This document shows positions 30,841-42,629 of a DNA stretch of 64,000 nt, piece by piece; position 1 is the stretch's first letter, and each line of letters opens with the position of its first letter. The translations under genes were made by a program, and so were the position numbers. The notes beneath the pieces are model-generated. The model was not told where the DNA came from. It ran no database searches and worked only from the letters and a program-made list of their open reading frames with translations. Source of the stretch: Mytilus edulis (Eukaryota; Mollusca; Bivalvia; Mytilida; Mytilidae). The stretch spans positions 12,592,746 through 12,656,745 of the forward strand of contig NC_092354.1 of NCBI RefSeq assembly GCF_963676685.1. Direction: 5' to 3'.

Positions 30841-33729
30841 TTTGAAATGGAAACTGTAGATTTGACGCAGTATGTATGAAAATCTCCTTGATATCACATA
30901 GAAATATATGTTGTTTATGGTTTACGGAAAGTTTCAACAAAAGTGTTTTCCATTGGACTAGATCGGAAATTTTCTTCTGTCAAGTGACATGTATGAGGGT
31001 AGGAAAGGTTTACAACGTCAATCGATCGCCAAACGCTCCTTTTCCTAAACTTTTAGAGTCAAATGAACGTAACAATTGCAGTTTCTTGTTACGAGGTACT
31101 GATTGAGCAATGTACGCGCTTAAAGAGGAAAATGTTTGATCATTACGGTTTTATTTAAAAAAAAAAAAAAAAAAAAGTAACAATTTTTTGTCAAATCCAG
31201 TACCTCAATTACCATCCTAGTACACTTCTTATAAGACATCCGAAAATCCTCAATTGTCATCTTTACATAAGTACATACGTAATGATAATTATTATATTCT
31301 AATAAAACACTTTCAGAAAATTAATTTGAAGATATGAATAAAAGCCAAATCATATTTCGCTTTGGATTAATACTGTGTAGTAGTTCAGCGAAGTTTTAAA
31401 TGTATACAATGACGCGTAAAATGAAATAGATAAACAAATGCGTCCTTTTGCGCGGCAACTTTTTTTTCCAATGCACATGTTTTAAAATTACATGGTATTA
31501 TTTGCGCCAAAAATAAAACATACGATTGCGCCACCTGGAAGAAAAATGACTTTGCTACGCATTTGGAAAACAAAATTTGGCGCAAAAGGACTGCTGCCAA
31601 ATAAAGATTAATATATCAATTATTGCTGAATGAATTTCTTAGCAAATATTTCCTAGTCTACACATATTTCATAAGCATAACCTTTTATTAAACTTATCTA
31701 AATTTTTTGTGTGACAAAAAATATAAACGGGTTAGGGAACCAAAGCACAACTTGATTTAATTATGTTGGGAAGACATATGGCTCAAGAGTATCAAATGAA
31801 GAAAAATGAGCGTTTGGTGAACGGGATCCGAAAATAATAATCTTTTTGGAGCAGAGTTTGAATGGAGAAAGAACATCGAGCTGTGTTAACGGTCTGAATG
31901 GAGATAGTGGGCTACCTTGATTAAATAGTGAACTTAGCGATCATGATATCAATGTTAGAATGGGTTCAACAACGAGTAAGGGTCCTGTTGGCGACAATGT
32001 AAAACAGGTGTCGTAATTATATTAAGTTCATGCTAGAAGGTCATATGCTCTGTACTAAATTGTACTAAATCATAATTCGATATTTCATCGATTAATATCA
32101 AATAAGAATTGCAAGATTTATATGATATAAATTAACCATATCATTTGCGTTGTGACTGTTTTTCATTATGAAATATATCTTAATTCTTTCTTAATTGCTT
32201 TTTGAGAGGACAATATCACACTTTCTGAAGTATCTACTTATCTCAATACTTATTAATACATATATAATTTATGTTTCATTTTATTTGTTATTTTCGAAAG
32301 AAGATTGTTTTATGGTAAACCAATTAAAATTATTTTTTCGACATCAAAACCCCCAGTTTACGAAGGCCAAGATTCAGAAACAATATATGAATCTCTATTC
32401 TACAGCAAAATAAACAAAGACGTTCATTTCAATTCATTTTTTATGGTAAAAATTCAAAAAACGAAAATTCCGCGAAATTATGTTAAGTTGTCTTGGCACG
32501 GCAACGAAACAAGGTGACGTCACTAGTATGTTTCCGTAAACAAAAAATCAAATGTAAATGCCGGGCGTTTAAAAGCTTCTTGTACGCCTCAGAACGAGAA
32601 TAAAATTACATTGGAAGAAAATAATAATTGAAAAATGCGATTAAAAAAAAAAAAATCATTCACGGTTAACAAAATTACCGAATTTTTCCTATTAGAATCG
32701 AAATAATTCATGGCAGCCGTAGATTATTTCTTAACCCTCTTGCATTTTTTAAGTCAGTGCTTCCATGATGAAACAGATTTAAAATGTATTGAAATATCGT
32801 ATGGCAATACAAGTACATCGGTTAACATGTGTGTACTTTTACAACAACAAAAAATCCAAACTGAGATTTCAATCGTGGTATTTGAGACCTAAATATATTA
32901 TCCAGTTCTTTAAAAAAAAAAAGCGTGTATGGTGTATTGTGAATGAATATTAATATTTCGCGTAATCAAGTTTAACAATTACCTTTTTTATGATTATTTA
33001 TCAGGGATTAGATTTTTGATTTATATGAGATATTCTGATTGATAGATGTACGAAAAAAACGTAAAACAAATTTCTCGAAAGAATGCAACATTTTACATGA
33101 AAATGACGAACTAGATAATTTTTGTAAACACGTTAAATAAGTTGTTATTATAGTACTAACAAGCTTATGATCCTGTATCATTTCTTGACATCCGTTTTAA
33201 GTATACTTTTAAAGCATTTTATTCAGTTTGATTCATTCCCGCCAAAATCGCCCTTTTGACACCGTCGTTTGACGTTGTCAGTGCCCCTGAGTATTGCGAC
33301 GTTACAATGGACCTTTAACGTTCTACACAATCAACAAGATTTGTGTGTAGAAGCCATAAATGTCCCTTTGGCAGCAACAAGGGTTAGAGATAACCTGTCA
33401 TTCTATCCAGACATATGCATTGTATGATGATAACAATGGATACATTATGAACCTGTAACACTACCCAGCCATACTATTCCGACTTTAAGCCGAACAATCC
33501 GCTAAGCTATTGATTTTATCTTGTTAGAATTCGAACCCTCAAACTGTCGCAATCGAGGTAAGCATGCTACCAAGACAATTAAATGCATTGTTTATAACAC
33601 CTATTCCATTTCTGTAAATCTTCATTTTTGTATTTTAGCTTTGGCTTACAAGAAGTAAAAAGTCCCAGTTTTGAGACACAGTTTAGTAAACAAATAATTA
33701 TACAAAATACAATACTCTGAGCACAAACA
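30841..33729. other. No gene recognised; flank upstream of lectin gene 1
   Basis: AT-rich, with homopolymer A runs at ~31157-31176 and ~32642-32655 and short ORFs without motifs. The first few hundred bases should hold the promoter of gene 1. I see a GATAAG word near 30830 on the gene's strand but no convincing TATA box. Confidence 0.4.
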
Positions 33730-33730
33730 A

Positions 33731-33767
33731 CTGCTTCTTCAATCTAATTAGGAAGACGATTGAAGAA
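33731..33767. repeat. 12-bp perfect hairpin
   Basis: GCTTCTTCAATC and its inverse GATTGAAGAAGC are separated by 13 nt, just before the ORF at 33760. Confidence 0.7.
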
Positions 33768-34080
33768 GCGGCGTCAAAATTTAGAATGGCTTTTCAACCT
33801 TCGAAGTCTTTTAAAGCGGGATTATATTGCAACAACAACTTCCATTTTACCATACAGAGAAAATCATGGTCTTTATCTTCAACATTTCAAGGAATACCGC
33901 AATGCATTTAATAAGTATATTTCCCTTCACTTTTTACAGAATCATATGGGCACACAATTTAGCGGAAAAACATTAAAAAAAATAGTTCACCATTGTTCCA
34001 GTATATACTTTTACTATAAGAGTTATCTTCCTTTAAGTAGCCAAGTTGAAAAATTAATTCTAAAAAACACAAATATATGA
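33760..34080 (+). CDS. Unrecognised 106-codon ORF
   Basis: Starts MKKRRQNLEWLFNLRSLLKR; basic and aromatic-rich, no signal peptide or membrane helix, ends at a TGA. It is the longest ORF outside transposons and lectins in 31-47 kb. I recognise no family. It could be a fragment of an unlisted mobile element or chance; treat as weak. Confidence 0.2.
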   Translation: MKKRRQNLEWLFNLRSLLKRDYIATTTSILPYRENHGLYLQHFKEYRNAFNKYISLHFLQNHMGTQFSGKTLKKIVHHCSSIYFYYKSYLPLSSQVEKLILKNTNI

Positions 34081-34309
34081 CATTTGTTTAAATATTTGGA
34101 GAATGCAATAAATCCCTTATTTATTCTTTGTAGAAATAAACATTCTTTCACATCAATTACAAATCCGTTTCAAAATGTACAATTCAAGATGGCGTTATAC
34201 AGTGAGTTTACCTTAAAATAGTAAAGAATTCTTTCTATTTGTACCCATCTGATAAGTTAAGCCTTTTTCAACTGATTTTTATAGTCTGTTCCGTTCCTAT
34301 ATTGTAATG

Positions 34310-34665
34310 TTATACCACTGTCCCCAGTGACGGGAAGGTTGGAATCCCGCTAACATGTTTAACCCCGCCACATTATGTATGTATGTGCCTGTCCCAAGTC
34401 AGGAGCCTGTAATTGAGTGGTAATCGTTTGTTGATGTGTTGCATATTTATTTTCGATAATTTTGTGTACATAAATTATGCCGTTAGTTTTCTCGTTTGAA
34501 TTGTTTAAATTTGTCACGGGACCTTTTAATAGCCGAATATGCGGTATGGGCTTTGCTCATTGTTGGAAGCCGTACGGTGACCTATAGCTGTTAATTTCTG
34601 TGTCATTTGGTCTGTTGTGGAGAACTGTCTCATTGGCAATTATACCACATTTTCTTCTTTATATT
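34310..34665 (+). repeat. Dispersed repeat family A, long copy
   Basis: Blocks CCCGCTAACATGTTTAACCC, TGTGCCTGTCCCAAGTCAGG, TGCGGTATGGGCTTTGCTCA, GCCGTACGGTGACCTATAG and GGCAATTATACCACATTTTC: the most complete copy in the window. Confidence 0.8.
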
Positions 34666-34759
34666 AACTAATAAAGTAGCACCTCAGCACAAACTTTATA
34701 GCATGCCTTTACAATTATATGTAAGTAACTCCAATACAGCACAAGGTCTATGCACTTAA

Positions 34760-35343
34760 ACAGACTTCCTGCTTCTTAAAATTTGAAATAGGAGGGATCT
34801 TGTAATGTCGGTGTTTTCATGTAAAAACAAGAATGTTACATACAATAGATGTTTTAATAATAAATGAATAAAAGTTGCTAGTTTGTTGTCCCTAAATCAA
34901 ATACATAATTGTACAATTCAATTAAGTTTTGTACTCGTTTACTGGTCCAAAAGTGTGGAATTCACTGTCCAGTGAAATTAAAAAATAAAAAAGTATATCT
35001 ACATTCAAATACTCTTACAAGTCATTATATTTTTAAAAGTGTTAAATTAATAAGTTAAGCCACAATGTATACCATATGTGTTTTTGTTGTTGTTGTTATG
35101 TTACTTTATATACGTCTATTGTTTACATGTGTGTAATAGTAGATTAAATATATGTTTTATTCATATTGTTAACATTGTATGTAAAGAGCCTTATTGAAAA
35201 TTGGTTTAATCCAAATTATTATTATTATTACAGACTGACTCTCCCTGCTTCTTAAATTTTGAAATAGGAGGGATCTTATAATGTCATGTTAAAAACAATA
35301 ATGTTACATCCAATAGATGTTTGAGTAATAAAAGATTGATAGT
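34760..35343 (+). mobile_element. LINE 3' tail flanked by ~115-bp direct repeats
   Basis: 34760-34878 and 35228-35343 match (CCTGCTTCTTAAA, TTTGAAATAGGAGGGATCTT, AATGTTACAT..AATAGATGTTT). Between them the plus strand reads FTGPKVWNSLSSEIKK and, after one stop codon, STFKYSYKS, the usual end of LINE ORF2 (W-N-S-L-P...F-K), and the segment ends in (ATT)n at ~35218-35232. This fits a 5'-truncated LINE with an unusually long target duplication, or an insertion between pre-existing repeats. Confidence 0.5.
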
Positions 35344-35835
35344 TACTGGAACAAGTCTTTGCTCATCTCTCTGTAAAACATTTTAGACATTTTTTGCACG
35401 TTAATTCATGTTTAACAAATGAATGTAAATTGAAAAGCAATATGATTATTATAAAATGTATGTAAAAATCACCCCCATTTTTGAAAGTAGCAATTGTGTT
35501 ACTACTCCCCTACTGGCCTTCAAGTGAAATGTCAATTAACAGTTGTAGAATTAAACTTTGTTGATAATTATATTTTGCAGGAATTGTTTGACAAAGCAAT
35601 GACAAAGGAGTAGGTTCAGTATACCCCTTTTTAGCGCCAACATATAGCAGTTTTAGAAAATTGTAAAAATGTAATCTTTAAGCTATATTTTGGAGAGTAA
35701 AATGCTTCTGCTACATAAATATGAGCTGTTTTTTTACAATACAATGCACACATAACGCATTCTAGCATCATTAAGTCATGCTAAATTACTGAAACCTTCA
35801 AAATTTTTGCATTTTGGTTATTGTTTGGACGGTTT

Positions 35836-35968
35836 CCGTCAAAAATGAAAGTGGCCGCATTCGTGTTCATTCATAATATTGAAATGTAAGTTGTATTTGA
35901 AAATAATACAAAACATATATAAAGGTTGAGGATGAACACGGATGCGGCCACTTTCACTTTTGACAAAT
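35836..35968. repeat. Foldback MITE with ~33-bp arms
   Basis: GTCAAAAATGAAAGTGGCCG, CATTCGTGTTCAT on the left; ATGAACACGGATG, CGGCCACTTTCACTTTTGAC on the right, about 65 bp apart. Confidence 0.8.
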
Positions 35969-36019
35969 ACCATCTGAAAAGTGACTTTTTTTGGCATATT
36001 TGATAGATTTTTCATATTT

Positions 36020-36415
36020 AAGCTTAAATCAGAGCGTTTTTAATGAATAAATCAGTTAAAATCTTTCACATAAATCAATCGAATCAATTGAAATAGACAC
36101 TTTTAAAGTGTTTAAAAAGTGTCCAAAACCTTTCGTTAGATGAACCTGAAATTTGAGGCCAAAATCGGCCCTTACCGGACCTACTCCTTTCTCCAGATCA
36201 TTCCCGTTCCACAGGACACCGTCCAGAATACACAGAACTTTGTTCGGATTTTGATCCGATACAGCAGAATCTGTCACGACATATGCACGATTGTAATCCG
36301 ACTAGACAAAATCGGCTGAGTTTCCCCTAATGTTACGGGACGCACAAAACTGTCGGGGTGCTTCGCCGAACTATTCGAACCCTTCCCGACCAGTAGGAAT
36401 TTGTTACGAACTTAA
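36020..36415 (-). other. Unrecognised GC-richer block with an ORF
   Basis: 36056-36277 encodes 73 codons on the minus strand (MTDSAVSDQNPNKVLCILDG...) and the block is richer in C and G than its surround. I recognise no family. It abuts a Penelope tail on the right, so it may belong to the same insertion. Confidence 0.25.
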
Positions 36416-36419
36416 ACTG

Positions 36420-36685
36420 AACTATTTTCCGGATTTGCAATACTATAAGCAACGTGCCACATGTGGAGCAGCATCTGCTTACCCTTCCGGAGCACCTGAG
36501 ATCATCCGCAATTTTTGGTGGGGTTCGTGTTGCTTAGTATTTAGTTTTTTATGTAGTGTCTTCAGTACTATTATTTGTCTGTTTTTCTGTTTGTCTTTTT
36601 ATTTAGCCAGGGTGTTGTCAGTTTATTTTCTATATTATGAGTTTGACTCTCCCATTGGTTTCTTTCGTCCCTCTTTTAGACTTAG
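36420..36685 (+). mobile_element. Penelope-like element 3' tail
   Basis: The inverse of the 25344 tail: GTGCCACATGTGGAGCAGCA, ACCTGAGATCATCCGCAAT, TTTTTGGTGGGGTTCGTGTT, GAGTTTGACTCTCCCATTGG, TTTCGTCCCTCTTTTA. The ORF 36330-36770 crosses it and is not a gene. Confidence 0.75.
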
Positions 36686-37204
36686 CAATTACTTTTTTTT
36701 TTATATCAAACAACTGGTTGATGCGTTGTCTACTAGAACTACAACAGTGTTGCCCTGGACAAAAAGATAAGAATCTAATTTTAAACCTCGGGCTTCTTCA
36801 GAGAGTTAGAAAGACATGTCCTCATTGTACATTAAAGATATTGAATGCTTATTTAAATGCATGACCTCTCAGTACATAAACAATGTCTGGTTTGATTCAT
36901 AAAAGCTTTTGCATTAAACATTTTCTGGCATAGTCTACTTCTTCTGCATCTATTAGTATACTTAAGTTTTCATCTGGTTGATGGGTTTGGTCAATTACAT
37001 ATATTGTACTTTTAGCAAAAATAGAACACACAAATAAAACTAATGGTTAAATGACTGACATTTTCCTTACATGCTACATACCATTTAATTATAAATATAG
37101 TATAATTGCAAATGTGTCTAAAGCGTAATGAATTTTCATAGTTTCTCATCAACATATGTATTTTGTTAATCCTTCCAAATGTTCTCATGCAATAAACGTG
37201 TTAA

Positions 37205-37325
37205 CAATCATCGTCGTTGTCATTGTAAGTTTCGACAGGGAACCAATCCGTATAAGTGATATAATTTCTTGAAGTAATAGGAATAGAATCGTGAGCTTTT
37301 AAATCCAAACAGAAGATGGACTGTC
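37205..37325 (-). pseudogene. Lectin-domain exon remnant (copy 1)
   Basis: The minus frame reads AHDSIPITSRNYITYTDW then FPVETYNDNDDDC and a TAA: the WIGAHDS...YTDW.P.E part of a terminal lectin exon with small indels upstream and a premature stop. EPN is lost (VET). Confidence 0.7.
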
Positions 37326-37391
37326 ACAAATGAAGCAAAGATAGAATTCATGTATCAGGAAAACCTGTATAAGATATGAAGAATGTTATTG

Positions 37392-37535
37392 TTTCTCACA
37401 AATATATGAAATAACATATGAACATTGTTCATCATTCCATGCGTAGTCATACGATTTACTCATTTGTACACAATCCTCGCCGTGTCGATCGTTTGGTTCA
37501 TCAGGATACCAGTCAGTATAGATAATACAGAATCA
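37392..37535 (-). pseudogene. Lectin-domain exon remnant (copy 2)
   Basis: The minus frame reads YTDWYPDEPNDRHGEDC, SYDYAWNDEQCSY and ISYICEKQ, then TAA: the second half of a C-type lectin terminal exon with EPN and WND intact. The first half and the acceptor are gone. It closely matches the ends of genes 1 and 2. Confidence 0.8.
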
Positions 37536-37734
37536 CACATCCAGTCTTTTTTACGGAATTTAAAATATATTTACTCTTAATAAATAATAACTTACAGTCC
37601 AAACACAACTACTACTTAGCTAAATTTGACTTTCTCAAGTTTTTCTGTCCAGTGTTTAGGAGCTTGTACCTTTGCATATGCAGGTTATATATACAAAAAA
37701 AAGTAAAATCACAAAAATACTGAACTTAGAGGAA

Positions 37735-38496
37735 GATCAATTGGGAAAGTCCATAATCACATGGCAAAATCAAATAACAAAACGCATCAAAAACGAATGG
37801 ACAAGAACTGTCATATTCCTGACTTGGTACAGGCATTTTCAAATGTAGAAAATGGTGGATTAAACCTGGTTCTATAGCGCTAACCCTCTCACTTTAATGA
37901 CAGTCTCATCAATTTCCGATATTTTTACATTGATGCGTTAAATAAACAGACACAATAAATAAAATAGTGAAAATATGGGTACATCAGTCATCATCGTTTA
38001 ACAATTTTAAAAGGAACAATTTAACAGAACACAAAAACATCTACTATCTACGAACACATTTATTGATTTGAGTGTCTGACGTCAGAAAATTTTATACGTC
38101 AAATAAATTTGTCGTTCAATGTGCGTACAAACAATTTTAAAATTTTCATGGGAATGTTAGCATACAGGGTTAAAAAATCAAAAGTATGTAAGAATAAATT
38201 TAAGAAATAGACCGAGATTTAAACTAGTCCAAAAGTTATATATAGAATTTATAAGAATCCAAAAATAGTTAATTCCACTACGCGATTGAATGATTTTGAC
38301 GTTTGTGGTTCAACGTATATTGTAATTCATAATAGAAATATATCATAATGACATATAATAGAACAATATCATATTGACCGACGGGATCTTTTAAAGTACA
38401 GAGTCACGTTATAAGAACAAAAAAAAATACAAAAAGTCGCAAATACAAAACAAACCACAAAAAAATAAAAGCCAATACAAACACATTGACGAGATG
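37735..38496. repeat. Dispersed repeat family E, left part
   Basis: Blocks AAGAACTGTCATATTCCTGA, CTTGGTACAGGCATTTTC, GGTGGATTAAACCTGGTT, GTCAAATAAATTTGTCGTTC, ATAGACCGAGATTTAAACTA and AAAGTACAGAGTCACGTTAT. I recognise this run as a very common mussel repeat. It stops at 38496, where the 444-bp element begins, and appears to resume at 40610. Confidence 0.65.
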
Positions 38497-38940
38497 TATA
38501 GGGAAAACGGTACTATTTATTCTGCCATAGGCGACAATGTTAACATTTTCTAAATTTACCACTTTTTAAGATAAAAACCTGAATAAAACAGTTATATGTT
38601 GTGTTAGTACTTTATTATTGTGTTTTAAAAATTAAAGCCAAATAGTATCATGACCAACTTCCAACGGAGCTTGTTTATGTTATCCATGCCCACCGTCATT
38701 TTGCACCAAATTTATGAAATTTTGCAAGTCTTTTCGAATAATTCTCTAGAAAATATTTCAATAAGTTTCAAAATTTATATTGTAAATATACACACTGCAG
38801 TTATTCATAGATAAATAAAAAATATATTGTACCCTTACATCCAATCACAGCGCTCTTAAGTTGACTTCCTACGCCCTGTCTTGGGTACACAAAAGGCCAA
38901 CCTAATGCTGGGAAAATTAAATACTACCGTTTTCCCTATA
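38497..38940 (+). mobile_element. 444-bp TIR element (MITE), copy 1
   Basis: Starts TATAGGGAAAACGGTACTAT, ends TACTACCGTTTTCCCTATA: ~22-bp inverted termini with one mismatch. TA or TATA could be the target duplication. No coding capacity. Confidence 0.92.
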
Positions 38941-40165
38941 CTGTGACATAAAGATATAAAGAATTCTTATGACATTATTAATGCAATACTGGGCTATTGT
39001 GAAAACCTTGGCTATAATAAATACTTGTATGTCCCCAGTACTTAAAGAAACATACATCATTTTATGTCCCCACCCCTACATGCTGGTTTACCTCATTCTC
39101 TACTTCTTTCAGAAAAGCCTTAATAAACAACCTGTATCCAATCATATCTTATTTTATTTAAAAAGAATGATAAATAGTTTTATTTAAACAGATAAAATGG
39201 ACAGTTCCATTCAATTTGTATTCATTTTATCAAAGATTTAGAACAAATGCACAAATTCAAGATTTTTCATACTAATCTCCATTCCATGCTTTAGTATATG
39301 CCATATTGTGGTTAAAAATTTCAGAGCTTGTTATAAAATCTATTATTGTGTCTTGAGATGATGAAAACAAAGATATTAGACACTTTAAACATTAAATATG
39401 CAAAATACTCAGCTGTAAAGTTGCCTTTGTTGCCTGTATTAATCAATTAAAAAGCTGAATTATGTCCCTTGGGAGTATTAATTTCCAACAAAAGTCCTTT
39501 CAAACAGTAGGAAATGAAAAATTATTTATGTCTGATATAATAAAAGAAAGAAACTACAAAATGAAGCACTTTTGAAATATTTGCTGCTTGAATTATCAAG
39601 AATGTGAACAATTCTTTACACAGGAAAGTATAAATTCTATGTAAATTTAGCCTCAAGTGGGCCTCTTTTTTTCTTAGATGAACAATTCTAACACTGAAAA
39701 TGCTTCCAATGTGACCAAATATTGCCTAATTCTATAAACAGTACAAACTAAACCAGACAGTTTCCCATTTTAATAGATTATGTTTACAGAAATACCCAAA
39801 TGATACAATTAGGGAATTACGCAGCAAAAAAGACAAACATTTCAGTAAAAAATATTTGTCGCGACTTGAATTCTGATGTTTCCAATTGAAAAAATCATTG
39901 CGAAAGGTGAAATCAAATACAAAAGAAATATAATATGGTGCATTTTACACAATATAGTTAATATTGACATTCAAGAATAAAGTTTTATATCATTACCAAT
40001 CAATTTGACCTAATATGATGACTCAGCACTTTTCTCAACACAGTATTGTTCTCAGTGAAAAATTTCTATTCTTTGTGATAAAAATCAAATGTACTAATCA
40101 AAAGCTTCAAAATAGTATAACAGAATTCAAGTCTGAGTGACTTTGATTTCCCTTGCTATCTTCAG

Positions 40166-40609
40166 TATAGGGAAAACGGTACTATTTATTCTGCCATAGG
40201 CGACAATGTTAACATTTTCTAAATTTACCACTTTTTAAGATAAAAACCTGAATAAAACAGTTATATGTTGTGTTAGTACTTTATTATTGTGTTTTAAAAA
40301 TTAAAGCCAAATAGTATCATGACCAACTTCCAACGGAGCTTGTTTATTTTATCCATGCCCACCGTCATTTTGCACCAAATTTATGAAATTTTGCAAGTCT
40401 TTTCGAATAATTCTCTAGAAAATATTTCAATAAGTTTCAAAATTTATATTGTAAATATACACACTGCAGTTATTCATAGATAAATAAAAAATATATTGTA
40501 CCCTTACATCCAATCACAGCGCTCTTAAGTTGACTTCCTACGCCCTGTCTTGGGTACACAAAAGGCCAACCTAATGCTGGGAAAATTAAATACTACCGTT
40601 TTCCCTATA
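40166..40609 (+). mobile_element. 444-bp TIR element (MITE), copy 2
   Basis: Same length and orientation as copy 1, with a single visible difference (T for G at ~40347). The near-identity means recent movement or duplication. The ORF at 40525-40707 is inside it and is not a gene. Confidence 0.92.
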
Positions 40610-40790
40610 AGTACCGAGCCACGTGAAACGGATATCACATGAAACCATTCAACAGTAAAAGTAGTATTAATAATAGAACAAAGACAAATGAAAGAACTAT
40701 AAAACACGTTGTTCTACATCAGGTTCAACATGCAAGCTAATAACGCTACATAAATCACTAGTTTGAGTGCAAGCACAGAATTTCACAAGG
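40610..40790. repeat. Probable right part of dispersed repeat family E
   Basis: AAGTACCGAGCCACGTGAAA, GGATATCACATGAAACC: reads as the continuation of the family E repeat cut at 38496. Assigned from memory of mussel repeats. Confidence 0.4.
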
Positions 40791-40909
40791 TAATATGGGT
40801 TAATTGTCACATGGATTAAGTTTATATCATTATGATCGTAAAACGTTATTGATACTTATTAAACGCATGCATCATTTCCTACTTGTAACTAGTCTTATCA
40901 CCATCATTA

Positions 40910-40985
40910 TGGAACACACGTCCGATTTCCTATGGAACACACTTCTGATTTCCTATGGAACACACGCCCGATTTTCTACGACACG
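40910..40985. repeat. Short 24-bp tandem repeat, three copies
   Basis: TATGGAACACAC followed by GTCCGATTTCC / TTCTGATTTCC / GCCCGATTTTC in a row. Confidence 0.75.
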
Positions 40986-41410
40986 AAGCAGTACTGCTTA
41001 CGAAACGCGGATTATTGTTTTTTCGTCATTATTTTTCCAGAGTGATAATTCACATCGACTTAAATGTTACATTGTGGTTTATATGTCTTTAATACATGTC
41101 TTAGATATAAGATTTTTTTGTCCTGCCCACGATAGTGGAACGGAAATATGTTGTCGGTTATGTGTGTTTATCCATCAGTTTATCCGTTAGTTTGCTAACT
41201 CGACCGTTCCATTTTAGGTAAATGGTCCGGTTTTGAATAATTGTATCCGTTGATACGATTTCTGAAGAGACTCGGGAATTAAGATATACGCTTTCCTTCT
41301 GTTTTTGTATATTAATCTACACTCTTTCTGTTAAACACAACCAGGTTTTGTATTTTGTGAATACTTTCACTTCACAAATTATGTCCCGAAAGAAAAAAAA
41401 GTTTAAAACT

Positions 41411-41610
41411 TAAACATTTAAATGCATGATAATGAATGCAAACGTAACTGATAAACAAATCAACTGCATTATTATGAGGACTATCATTAATTTATCTCTT
41501 TTCCGACTCGATTTACCACCATGTTTATCATTCAACAATTTAGTTAAGATACTTTATACACGAGCCTGGTCTTCCATCGGTAAATCATATACATGTTCAT
41601 CCATTTCCAT
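41411..41610 (-). pseudogene. Third lectin gene: exon 1 remnant (tail and TM)
   Basis: The minus frame from ATG 41610 reads MEMDEHVYDLPMEDQARV, then an in-frame TAA, then SILTKLLNDKHGG, SSRKRDKLMIVLIIMQLICL and more hydrophobic residues. This is the same plan as exon 1 of genes 1 and 2 (basic KRDK box before the membrane helix). The donor site at the expected place is degraded. No neck or collagen exons follow before the lectin remnants at 37.2-37.5 kb. Confidence 0.75.
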
Positions 41611-41994
41611 TTTTTTAAAAGCAGAATTAATTAAAATGCAATGACTTTTATAGATATATTCTGAAGAGTTTTTGCTTTATGAAACACTATTGTATCAGTA
41701 ACTTATCATTTCTTTTCTTAGATATTAACAAAGTGGATGCTTTCAATCGAACAATAGTTTTAGATTTCCCTTTGATTTGACTTTTTGTTTTATCTATTCT
41801 GTCTTAGAATACTAATACTATATTTAGTTTACTAAGATACACACAAATGAATCGCGTATTTAAAAAGAAAGAGAAGTGTAATATTGTCCGCCATTATAAA
41901 AATACGGTGAAAAGAAATACATTTTGTTTATTTGATATCGTAGGATAGGAGTCTTGTATAGACTCATCTGCAGTTATTTGATGTAGTTCAGTGT

Positions 41995-42092
41995 AAAAGA
42001 GGGACGAAAGATACCAAAGGGACAGTCAAACTCATAAATCTAAAACAAACTGACAACGCCATGGCTAAAAATGAAAAAAGACAAACAAACAA
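41995..42092 (-). mobile_element. Penelope-like element 3' tail (short)
   Basis: AAAAGAGGGACGAAAGATAC, GGGACAGTCAAACTCATAAA, AACTGACAACGCCATGGC as in the 20378 and 25344 copies; severely 5'-truncated. Confidence 0.75.
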
Positions 42093-42629
42093 CGTTAGAT
42101 AAGTTACTGATACATCATTTGAAGATATAGATGAACATATATCATTATACATGGTCTGATAAATTATACGTTATCATCAAAATATAAACATCCAGTTCAA
42201 ATGAAAAGACTCCCATTAAGAGATATGGATGTCGAACTAATAATCACCATACATCTGAGTTTAAAAAATACTTTTATTTTTTGAAATGCTGATCTTTGCA
42301 GAAATAAATCAACGAAAATAACACTTTATAAATTCAGGAAATAATTAAGGAATTAGAACAAAAGCAGTAACACCTTTAATTGTATCTTCATAGTCGATGT
42401 ATGAGTTGATTTGAACATTCGTAGACTTTTGTTGTCTAATATTCAACAATTTATTTAATACGGGCACTTTTACCAAAGTTATCTACTTCGCCAAAAACAA
42501 TTACATGTAAGTGACTGTACAATTTAGTGTAAGCTATAATTTTGATTTCCTTTGGTGTGGTGTGAACACTTCATTTTTCATAAATCTCACTTGATACGTT
42601 AAGTCTATCTTGACTTACATAGAGGGTTG

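Larger units (their letters stand above)
38497..40609. mobile_element. 2.1-kb segment bounded by two direct 444-bp TIR elements
   Basis: The two 444-bp elements (38497-38940, 40166-40609) enclose 1,225 bp without a recognisable gene. The outer flanks look like one interrupted family E repeat, so the whole 2.1 kb may have inserted as a unit. This is inferred from remembered repeat structure and needs an empty-site check. Confidence 0.5.

Noticed and set aside
36330-36770. 146-codon ORF with hydrophobic stretches
   Set aside because: It crosses the non-coding 3' tail of a Penelope-like element; the same tail occurs elsewhere without an open frame.
38497-40609. Reading the 444-bp pair as LTRs of a small retrotransposon
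   Set aside because: Each copy has its own inverted termini (TATAGGGAAAACGG) instead of TG...CA ends, and no primer site or polypurine tract is seen inside.
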